From assembly GCA_963758545.1 (NCBI GenBank), contig CAVWVY010000004.1, forward strand, positions 1,364,001 through 1,428,000: a stretch of 64,000 nt of DNA, given 5' to 3'. Below the pieces are notes generated by a model. The model saw only the letters and a program-made list of their open reading frames with translations, did not search any database and had not been told where the DNA came from. The position numbers and the translations under genes are program-made. Source of the stretch: KBS-83 sp963758545. GTDB taxonomy: Bacteria; Acidobacteriota; Terriglobia; Terriglobales; Acidobacteriaceae. Positions 48,862-56,653 of the stretch are shown here, piece after piece. Position 1 is the first letter of the stretch. The number at the start of each line of letters is the position of its first letter.

Positions 48862-50106
48862 ATGATAATGCTTCGCAAGCTCTACTCGCGCTGGATGTTC
48901 GCATGGGAGACCGCGCTCACCACGCGTGACACAAACCGCATCGTGCGTCCCTTGGAATGGGGCTTCAACTGGCTGGAAGATTTTGCACGCCCGCGTGGCC
49001 TCATGCCGGATCCGGCAATCGAACAGGATGTCGCTGCTGCGGAAGACGCGCTGCTCGCCATCAGCGACGCCATCCTGCGTGACCGCGATGCCTTTTACGG
49101 CTACTCGCGCCCCACCGATTTCCGTCTTGAACAGCGGCATCCCCAGCTTTTTCCGACTAACGTGCGCCCGGAAACGCTGCGCCGCGATGCCCAGCTTCGC
49201 GCTGCCGCAGAAGCGGGCCGCGTAAAGACAGCGCCGTTTCTCCGCTTCACTTCGCCCATCCGCACGCCATATCCGGAGAACGATCTCGTCAACGCGCGCT
49301 GGTATCCCGCGCCCCCCGAGCGTCAGGCCGGCAAACCGAAACAGGCCATCATCGTAATGCCGCAGTGGAATGCTGACGCCTTCAGTCACAACGCGCTCTG
49401 CGCACTCTTCAATCGCTTCGGCATCTCTGCCCTGCGCCTCTCGAAGCCCTATCACGACATCCGCCGCCCCGCCGAGCTCGAGCGCTCCGACTACGCCGTC
49501 AGCTCCAACCTGGGCCGCACCATCTCCGCCTGCCGTCAGGCCGTCGTCGATATCCGCTGCTGCCTCGACTGGCTGGAGCAACAGGGCTACGAGCAGTTCG
49601 GCGTGCTCGGCACCAGCCTCGGCTCCTGCTACGCCTTCATCGCCGCGGCGATGGAGCCGCGCCTTCAGGTCTGCGCATTCAACCATGCCTCCATGGCCTT
49701 TGGCGACGTGGTGTGGACCGGCCAGAGCACACGGCACATCCGCGCCGCGCTTGAACCCGTCATGACGCAGGACCAGCTTCGGCAGATCTGGGCCACGATC
49801 AGCCCCGTCTCGTTCATGGATCGATTCGCCGCCACTACGCCGCGCAAAGCGCTCGTCGTGCACGCTACCTACGACCTCACGTTCCTCGCCGGCTATTCGC
49901 GCGGAGTGCTGGAAAGCTTTCGCAGCAACGGCGTCGATTTCGAATCGCGCATCCTGCCCTGCGGCCACTACACCACCGGCGAAACGCCCTACAAGTACAT
50001 CGACGGCTGGTTTCTCGGCTCCTTCGTCTACCGCGCCTTTCGAGACCTGGCGGCTTCAGGAAAACGCCCCGCCATCGCTCAGGAGCAGGAGTTGGCAGCG
50101 CGGTAA
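48862..50106 (+). CDS. Alpha/beta-hydrolase-fold protein
   Basis: A 414-residue protein. The nucleophile motif GTSLGS lies in EQFGVLGTSLGSCYAFIAAAMEP, with a candidate acid in VVHATYDLTFLAGY and a His in LPCGHYTTGETPYKYIDGWF, as in dienelactone-hydrolase-like or abhydrolase-18-like proteins. The long N-terminal region (residues 1-160) is helix-rich. There is no signal peptide, and the substrate is unknown. The start ATG 48862 or 48868 (MIMLRK or MLRK) is uncertain. It ends 9 bases before glyA, so the two may be co-transcribed. Confidence 0.75.
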   Translation: MIMLRKLYSRWMFAWETALTTRDTNRIVRPLEWGFNWLEDFARPRGLMPDPAIEQDVAAAEDALLAISDAILRDRDAFYGYSRPTDFRLEQRHPQLFPTNVRPETLRRDAQLRAAAEAGRVKTAPFLRFTSPIRTPYPENDLVNARWYPAPPERQAGKPKQAIIVMPQWNADAFSHNALCALFNRFGISALRLSKPYHDIRRPAELERSDYAVSSNLGRTISACRQAVVDIRCCLDWLEQQGYEQFGVLGTSLGSCYAFIAAAMEPRLQVCAFNHASMAFGDVVWTGQSTRHIRAALEPVMTQDQLRQIWATISPVSFMDRFAATTPRKALVVHATYDLTFLAGYSRGVLESFRSNGVDFESRILPCGHYTTGETPYKYIDGWFLGSFVYRAFRDLAASGKRPAIAQEQELAAR

Positions 50107-50115
50107 AATCAATTC

Positions 50116-51407
50116 ATGCCCACCCAGCCCAGCCAGAACCGCGCACTCGCCCAGGCCGACCCCGCCGTTGCCCAGGCGATCGCCAACGAAGTCGCCCGCC
50201 AGCACGAGGGTCTCGAGATGATCGCCTCCGAGAACTTCGTCAGCCGCGCTGTCCTCGAAGCGGCCGGCTTCCGTCTTCACCAATAAGTACGCGGAAGGCT
50301 ATCCGGGCAAACGCTACTACGGCGGTTGCGAGTTCGCGGACGTGGTCGAGAACCTCGCGCGCGACCGCGCCAAACAGATCTTCGGCGCCGAGCACGCCAA
50401 CGTGCAGCCACACTCCGGCTCGCAGGCCAACGCCGCTGCCTACATGTCGGTCCTCCAGCCCGGCGACACCATCCTCGGCCTCGACCTCGCCCACGGCGGC
50501 CATCTCACCCACGGCCACAAGCTCAACTTCTCGGGCAAGCTCTACCGTGTCGTCTCCTACGGCGTGCGCAAGGACACCGAGGTCATCGACTACGACGAGC
50601 TCGCCGACATCGCCCGCCGCGAGAAGCCAAAGCTCATCATCGGCGGTGGCAGCGCCTATCCGCGCACCTTCGATTTCCCGCGCATGCGCACCATTGCGGA
50701 CGAGGTCGGCGCGCTCCTGCTCGTCGACATGGCGCACTTCGCCGGCCTGGTTGCGGGCGGCGCGCATCCCTCGCCCGTGCCGCACGCGCAATTCGTCACC
50801 ACCACCACTCACAAAACGCTGCGCGGACCCCGCGCCGGCATGATCCTCTGCCAGCAGCCCTACGCCGCGGCGGTCGACAGATCTGTCTTCCCCGGCCAGC
50901 AGGGCGGCCCGCTCGTCCACATCATCGCCGCCAAGGCCGTTGCCTTCGGCGAAGCCCTCGAGCCCAGCTTCCGCGACTACGCCGCGCAGATCGTCAGCAA
51001 CGCGAAGGTGCTCGCGCAGGAGCTCGCCGGTCACGGCTTCCGCGTCATCTCCGGCGGAACGGACACCCACCTCATGCTCATCGATGTCTTCGCCAAGGGC
51101 ATGCTCGGCTCGCGAAGCCGAAACCGCGCTCCACGCCGCCGGCATTACGGTGAACAAGAACGCCATCCCCTTCGATACCAATCCCCCCATGAAGCCCAGC
51201 GGCATCCGCATCGGCACACCGGCCCTTACCACACGCGGTATGGGGAATGCGGAGATGCGCACCATCGCCCGTTGGATCACTGAAGCCCTCGACAAACGCA
51301 GTGATGAAGTCGCGCTTGGCCGTATCCGCAACCAGGTGCGCGAGCTGGCCGACAGCTTCCCGCTCTACGACTGGCTGCGCGAGCCGCAATTGGCCGCGGC
51401 GCGGTAA
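50116..51407 (+). CDS. glyA: Serine hydroxymethyltransferase (two frameshifts)
   Basis: A PLP enzyme interconverting serine and glycine with tetrahydrofolate. Visible motifs are EGLEMIASENFVSRAV, YPGKRYYGGCEFADVVE, VQPHSGSQANAAAY, VDMAHFAGLVAGG and the PLP lysine in VTTTTHKTLRGPRAG. Three frames are used. One extra T at about 50269-50270 separates LEAAG from SVFTNKYAEGYPG. One extra C at about 51113 separates KGMLGS from EAETALHAAGITVNKN. The restored protein has about 429 residues, within the usual 410-430. The gene is essential, so two natural frameshifts are unlikely. Confidence 0.95.
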
Positions 51408-51450
51408 TTCACCTCTCCAGAATCATCGCTCCGATAGACTGAAAAGAGCG

Positions 51451-52502
51451 ATGTTCATTGATGAAGCAAGAATCCGGGTAAAGGCGGGGGATGGCGGCAA
51501 CGGCTGCATGGCCTTTCGCCGGGAGAAGTTCGTGCCCCGCGGCGGTCCCTCGGGCGGCGATGGCGGGCACGGCGGTGACGTCATCATGGAGTCCAGCGAG
51601 CGCCATAATACGCTGATCCATTTCCGCTTCAACCCCGAGCACAAGGCGGAGCGCGGCCGGCATGGCGAAGGCTCCAACTGCACCGGGCGCGACGGCGAAA
51701 ACATGATCCTGAAGGTGCCGGTAGGCACAACGCTCTACGACGGCGAAACCGGCGAGCTTGTGCATGACTTCGCGCACCCCGACGAGCGCATCGTCGTCGC
51801 GCGCGGCGGTCGCGGCGGACGCGGCAACCAGCACTTCGCCACGCCAACCCATCAGGCACCGCGCGAGCATGAAGCCGGACGACCCGGCGAGGAGCGCAGC
51901 TATCGGCTGGAGCTGAAGCTGCTCGCCGATGCCGGCCTGGTCGGCTATCCGAATGTGGGCAAGAGCACTCTCATCTCGCGGCTCTCCGCAGCTAGACCGA
52001 AGATTGCCGACTATCCATTCACCACGCTCGAACCCAATCTGGGCGTGGTCACGGTCGGCGAGGCGCCGCACGAGGAGAGCTTCGTCGTCGCCGACATTCC
52101 CGGGCTGATCGAAGGCGCAAGCCAGGGCGCAGGGCTGGGCGTGCAGTTCCTCCGCCACATCGAGCGCACCCGCGTGCTGGTGCACCTCGTGGATGTATCG
52201 GATGGCAGCGGTCGCGAGTCCCCGGTGGATGACTTCAAGGTGATTCAGGCGGAGCTCGCCAGCTTTGGCCACGGCCTCGACCAGAAACCATGATCGTGGT
52301 GGCCTCCAAGGCTGACGTAGCCAATCCGGAAAAGCTCAAGAAGTTGCAGGCGATGGCCAAGCGGCGCAAGCTACCCTTCTACGCCATCTCTGCCGTAAGC
52401 GGCCAAGGCGTGGATGCGCTGAAGTATGCGATTGCGGCTGAGGTGAAGCGGGCACGCGAGGCCGAGCGCCTCGTCGCGGCCGAAGCCGCACATTCACTAT
52501 AG
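51451..52502 (+). CDS. obg: Ribosome-associated GTPase Obg (one-base deletion)
   Basis: An essential GTPase in 50S ribosome assembly and stress response. The glycine-rich Obg domain (DEARIRVKAGDGGNGCMAFRREKFVPRGGPSGGDGG) is followed by the G domain with GYPNVGKSTL (P-loop), DYPFTTLEPNLGVV (switch I), DIPGLIEGASQGAGLG (switch II), ASKADV (in place of the usual NKxD) and a C-terminal SAVSGQG (G5). The frame ends at LDQKP with a TGA (52291-52293) and resumes as MIVVASKADV. Restoring one C in the CC run at 52288-52290 joins them. Length is about 350 residues. Convergent with lpxC, with a 3 bp gap. Confidence 0.95.
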
Positions 52503-52505
52503 GTG

Positions 52506-53417
52506 CTAAACCTGCACGGGCGCGAAACGCGCAGCCCGGGCCGGCCGCCGCGTGACTTCCAATTGCGGCAGCGTAATCAGCTCCCACGCACCGCGGTCGG
52601 CCAGCAGGCGCGAAACCAATGCGGTGTGCATCGCATGGCCCGCGCGCTCGGCAACCACGCGGCCCAGGATGCGATGGCCGGCGAGCGCGAGATCGCCGAT
52701 CAGATCAAGCACCTTGTGGCGAACGAATTCATCCGAAAAACGCAGGCTGCCGTTCTGCACGCCGTTGCGGGTCAGGATGATGGCGTTTTCTTCCGAGGCG
52801 CCACGGATCAGCCCCATGTTGCGCAGCATGCGCTCGTCTTCGCGGAAGCCGAAGGTGCGTGCCGGCGCGATCTCCGCTCCGTAGGCATCGGCGGCCAGGT
52901 CGACCGTGTATTCCTGCCGCCCGATCGGCGCCGGGAAGTCGATCTCATAGGTGATGCTGTAGCCCTCGCCCGGATAGACGCCGATAAATTTGCCGTTCTC
53001 GCGGACTTCGACTTTGCGCAGGATGCGAAGATATTCGCGGCGGCGACGCTGGATTTTGATGCCCACCCTCTGAAACGCTTCGATATAGGGGACCGCGCTG
53101 CCATCCAGAATCGGCAGCTCCAGGTTGTCGAGCTCGACGATCACGTTGTCGATGCCCATGCCGATGCAGGCGGAAAGCAGATGCTCTGTCGTCGAGATAA
53201 GGACGCCCTGGCGCATCAGGCTGGTCGCGTAGGACACTTTGGCGACATTGCGCCCGATGGCCTGGATCTCGAAGTTGTCGAGGTCGGTGCGCCGGAAGAC
53301 GATGCCGGTGCCGGCTGCGGCGGGGAGAAGTCGTAACTGGACGGGAGCGCCGCTATGAAGACCGATTCCTGAAAATGCGACGCTGCCGGCGATAGTCTGT
53401 TCGAGTTGAGCCTGCAT
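52506..53417 (-). CDS. lpxC: UDP-3-O-acyl-N-acetylglucosamine deacetylase
   Basis: A zinc deacetylase that commits UDP-GlcNAc to lipid A synthesis, 303 residues. The conserved ISTTEHLLSACIGMGIDNV (zinc His) and the second motif VRHKVLDLIGDLALAGH (HKxxD) are present. The N terminus QTIAGSVAFSGIGLHSGAPVQLRLLPA is typical of the family. This shows the organism has an outer membrane with lipid A, consistent with the outer-membrane receptors in the window. The reading frame is intact. Confidence 0.95.
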   Translation of the reverse strand: MQAQLEQTIAGSVAFSGIGLHSGAPVQLRLLPAAAGTGIVFRRTDLDNFEIQAIGRNVAKVSYATSLMRQGVLISTTEHLLSACIGMGIDNVIVELDNLELPILDGSAVPYIEAFQRVGIKIQRRRREYLRILRKVEVRENGKFIGVYPGEGYSITYEIDFPAPIGRQEYTVDLAADAYGAEIAPARTFGFREDERMLRNMGLIRGASEENAIILTRNGVQNGSLRFSDEFVRHKVLDLIGDLALAGHRILGRVVAERAGHAMHTALVSRLLADRGAWELITLPQLEVTRRPARAARFAPVQV

Positions 53418-53553
53418 TAAGACGTGGGCACCTCTGCCCTGCCGCTATTAACATTCCCCCATCGGCGAAGCGGGGAGAACGCATACCGCGAATAGACTAC
53501 CCACCTCGGGAAAAGTTTCACTGTGGTAAAGATGCGACATAAAGGTTGCCGAA

Positions 53554-54762
53554 ATGACGGATATGCAACACACCAAACCTGCAGCCGTTGGGCTGCAAAC
53601 TACTGGAAGTAAAAAAGATATAAGCAATCTCGGCTGGATCGCTCGTCTCGGGCGTGAACTTGACCACGTGCTGGAACGGGTATCCGAACTGGTTCGCATG
53701 GAAAGTCCTACCAGCGACACCGGGGCTGTCGCAGCCGCGGAGGAGAGGGTCGCGCACTGGGCTGGCGAGCTTGGCGGCACAGTAACCCGACATCGGCGCA
53801 GCGGCAGCGGTGGGGTACTCGAGGTCCGTTTTGGGACGACTTCTGCCGCGAGAAAACCGGTGTTCCTGCTGGGACACCTGGATACGGTATGGCCTGTCGG
53901 AACTCTGGCCCGCATGCCCTGGCGGATCGAGGACGGCTGGGCCTACGGCCCCGGAGTGCTGGATATGAAGGCTGGCGTCGTGATGGCGCTGGAGGCGATC
54001 CGGCTGGTGCGTGAGATCGACGCGGATCGTGCGATCGTCTTGCTGCTGAGCGGCGATGAGGAGACCGGCAGCCGCCACTCACGCGGACGGATCGAGCAGA
54101 TTGCAAAGGACTGCCGCGCGGTTTTCGTGCTGGAGCCGGCCCAAGGGCCGCAAGGCGCATACAAGACGGCGCGCAAGGGCGTGGGCCAATTCCGCCTGGA
54201 GATCACAGGCGTCCCCTCGCACAGCGGCGTGGACTTCAGCGCCGGGCACAGCGCGGTCCGCGAGTTGGCCTGGCAAATCGATCAGATCAGCGCTCTCACC
54301 GATCTGGAACGCGGCACCACCCTGAACGTCGGAGTGGTCGCCGGCGGCACGCAGTCCAATGTCGTGCCCGCCTCCGCATGGGCGGAAATCGATCTGCGTG
54401 TAACGGCGGTGGCGGACGCGGATGCGGTAAAGCGAGAGCTGAAGTCTCTGAAGCCCCGCGATCCCGAGTGCCGGCTGCGGCTGACCGGCGGCCTCAACCG
54501 CCCTCCCATGGAGCGGACCGCAGGCACCGCTGCTTTATTCGCTCAGGCGAAGGAGCTGGCAGCGTCACTCGGATTCGCATTGGAAGAAGCCTCGACGGGC
54601 GGCGGCTCGGATGGAAACTTCACGTCCGCTCTGGGCGTGCCCACGCTGGACGGCATGGGCGCCGTGGGCCGCGGAGCACATGCGGAGAACGAATCGATTC
54701 GGATCGATTCGCTGGCGCCGCGCACAGCGCTGCTGGCCGCGATGATTGCTGCGACGGTGTAG
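53554..54762 (+). CDS. M20 family metallopeptidase (glutamate carboxypeptidase-like)
   Basis: A dizinc peptidase of 402 residues resembling carboxypeptidase G2/ArgE. The first metal His is in FLLGHLDTVWPVG, the bridging Asp in GPGVLDMKAGVV, and the catalytic Glu pair in LLSGDEETGSRHS. The dimerisation domain starts at GVGQFRLEITGVPSHSG, and a late His (GRGAHAENE) completes the site. The N-terminal 25 residues are not conserved and no signal peptide is clear. It stands alone between lpxC and maf. Confidence 0.9.
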   Translation: MTDMQHTKPAAVGLQTTGSKKDISNLGWIARLGRELDHVLERVSELVRMESPTSDTGAVAAAEERVAHWAGELGGTVTRHRRSGSGGVLEVRFGTTSAARKPVFLLGHLDTVWPVGTLARMPWRIEDGWAYGPGVLDMKAGVVMALEAIRLVREIDADRAIVLLLSGDEETGSRHSRGRIEQIAKDCRAVFVLEPAQGPQGAYKTARKGVGQFRLEITGVPSHSGVDFSAGHSAVRELAWQIDQISALTDLERGTTLNVGVVAGGTQSNVVPASAWAEIDLRVTAVADADAVKRELKSLKPRDPECRLRLTGGLNRPPMERTAGTAALFAQAKELAASLGFALEEASTGGGSDGNFTSALGVPTLDGMGAVGRGAHAENESIRIDSLAPRTALLAAMIAATV

Positions 54763-54965
54763 CAGCCTTTGAATTTGGAGCTGCGACAGGAACGAGTGAT
54801 CCGGCTCAAATCAGGCGTTCCAAACACCGGTTGTCAAAGCCGCGATATCCCGCTTAAGTTTTCGAGCTGATCGGGTCGTAGTTTGCGCCTAGCGCGTTAA
54901 CTCGCTGACTCGCTTGCCGGAGGATTGCTACGCGGCGACGTGAATGGGGTGAGAAGCGTCCTGGC

Positions 54966-55538
54966 TCACTGCATTCCCTCGATCATGCTGCTCACCAGCG
55001 CCAGCGGCAGCCCCACCACATTGAAATAGCAGCCGTGGATGCGCGGCACCCAGCGACCGGCACGGCCCTGTATGGCGTACGCACCCGCCTTATCCAGCGG
55101 CTCCCCAGTGGCCACGTATTCCTCAATCTCCGGATCGGAAAGCGTCGTGAACCGGACAAATGTAACTTCGGCTGCGCGCTGTCGCTCGCGGCCTTTGACG
55201 AGACAGACCCCGGTGATGACCTGATGGGTGCGGCCGGAAAGCAGGCGCAGCATGCGCGCGGCATCGGCTGCGTCCTGGGGTTTGCCGAGGATCTCGTCAT
55301 CCACCAGCACAATGGTGTCCGCCCCGAGCACGATCGTGTCCGGCGCCACGCCATGCCGCTCGGTAACCGTTTCTGCCTTCTCGCGTGCCAGGCGGGTGAC
55401 GAAGCGGATAGGGTCTTCACCCGGCTTGCGGACCTCGGGAATGTCGGCGCTGAATACGTCAAAGGTGAAGCCGGCTTGCGCCAGCAGCTCGCGACGACGT
55501 GGCGAGGCCGAGGCCAGAACCAGTTTGTTCGCGCTCAC
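54966..55538 (-). CDS. maf: Maf-family nucleotide pyrophosphatase
   Basis: A housecleaning enzyme hydrolysing non-canonical or regular pyrimidine nucleoside triphosphates, 190 residues. Motifs: SASPRRRELLAQAGF (N-terminal S-x-SPRR), GADTIVLVDDEILGKP, and YAIQGRAGRWVPRIHGCYFNVVGLPL. The start is the GTG at 55538, which overlaps the upstream gene's TGA (GTGA). This gives four-base coupling and fits the family N terminus MSANKLVLASASPRR. The longer open frame upstream is inside the asparaginase gene. Confidence 0.93.
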   Translation of the reverse strand: MSANKLVLASASPRRRELLAQAGFTFDVFSADIPEVRKPGEDPIRFVTRLAREKAETVTERHGVAPDTIVLGADTIVLVDDEILGKPQDAADAARMLRLLSGRTHQVITGVCLVKGRERQRAAEVTFVRFTTLSDPEIEEYVATGEPLDKAGAYAIQGRAGRWVPRIHGCYFNVVGLPLALVSSMIEGMQ

Positions 55539-56563
55539 GCCTGATTGCCTATCCGGATGCCCACCTGCACGCCGTCCTGACTGCAGATGCCCCATGCCAT
55601 CCGCGGCGTATTGTGTGCAAGGCCATAGCGGCCGTCAGGTCCCAGCAGGATGATGCCACCGTGTCCGCCCAGGCGCTTGAAGAGATATGCGATTGCAGCC
55701 TGTGCTGCAGCCTCCGGCGCGTCGCCGGCCAGAACGCGATCCACTGCCCACTTGCCGAGCACCAGCTTCATGATGGGCTCGCCCCATCCCGTCAGCGAAA
55801 CGGCGGCGCTGAGATTGTCCGCATAGCAGCCGCAGCCGATCAGCGACGAATCGCCCACCCGCCCCGGCGCCTTGTTAAGCGTGCCGCCGGTCGATGTTGC
55901 CGCCGCCAGATTGCCGCCAGCGTCCAGCGCGACGGCACCGACCGTGTCGTGGGACGACGCGTCATGTCCGGCATCGTGCGACGACGCGTCGTGAGAAAAG
56001 TCTTCATGAGCAGCGCGCGCTGTGAAGCCCGGGGCCTCCTTGTCCATCTCCGGAGCACCGGAAAAGGTCTCGTCGGGCAGCCCGGCACGCGCCTTCTGCT
56101 GCGCATCCGTGAGGCGCGTGCGCTCGCGGTCGAGCACCAGCTCGGCGTTGTCGATAAGCGGCATGCCATTCTCCGCAGCAAAGTTCTCCGCATCGCGGCC
56201 AACGAAGTAAACATGCGGGCTCTTTTCAAGCACCAGCCGCGCAGCCCGGATCGGATTGCGCAGCCGCTCCACGCAGGCCACGCCGCCGGCGCGCATGCTT
56301 CCCGTGATGCCGCCATCCATCAGCAGCGCGTCGAGCTGAACCCGGCCGTCGCGGGTGAGAAAAGATCCGCGGCCCGCGTCGAATGCCTCATCGTTTTCGA
56401 GGACAGAAACAGCAGCCTCGACCGCATCGATGGCGGTCGCGCCCCGCTCCAGCAATGCGTAGCCGGCAAGCAGCGCGCTGCGCACACCAAAGGTGTGCGC
56501 TTCGATGGCGTCGTCAGGAATGGCCCAGGCGCCGCCATGGACGAGAAGGATGGGATCGGGCAT
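55535..56563 (-). CDS. iaaA: Isoaspartyl peptidase / plant-type L-asparaginase (Ntn hydrolase)
   Basis: A self-cleaving enzyme hydrolysing isoaspartyl dipeptides and asparagine, 342 residues. The N-terminal LLVHGGAWAIPD and AAVSVLENDEAFDAGRGS are diagnostic. The autocleavage nucleophile is the Thr in SSHDTVGAVALDAGGNLAAATSTGG. The linker just before it holds a repeated SHDA motif (SHDASSHDAGHDASSHD), which is unusual. The 3' end overlaps maf by 4 bases, so the two form an operon. The reading frame is intact. Confidence 0.92.
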   Translation of the reverse strand: MPDPILLVHGGAWAIPDDAIEAHTFGVRSALLAGYALLERGATAIDAVEAAVSVLENDEAFDAGRGSFLTRDGRVQLDALLMDGGITGSMRAGGVACVERLRNPIRAARLVLEKSPHVYFVGRDAENFAAENGMPLIDNAELVLDRERTRLTDAQQKARAGLPDETFSGAPEMDKEAPGFTARAAHEDFSHDASSHDAGHDASSHDTVGAVALDAGGNLAAATSTGGTLNKAPGRVGDSSLIGCGCYADNLSAAVSLTGWGEPIMKLVLGKWAVDRVLAGDAPEAAAQAAIAYLFKRLGGHGGIILLGPDGRYGLAHNTPRMAWGICSQDGVQVGIRIGNQA

Positions 56564-56653
56564 GAACAGAACATCCTACAGGAGGTGCTAGCCGCACGGG
56601 CACAGGCGCCAGCGGCGCGACTTATTTCGGTTCGCCCCCTTTGGACCCTCGTC

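Noticed and set aside
48852..48870. Fur-box-like GATAATGATAAT before the hydrolase gene
   Set aside because: Only the left half matches and it overlaps the ATG ATA ATG start codons; likely chance.
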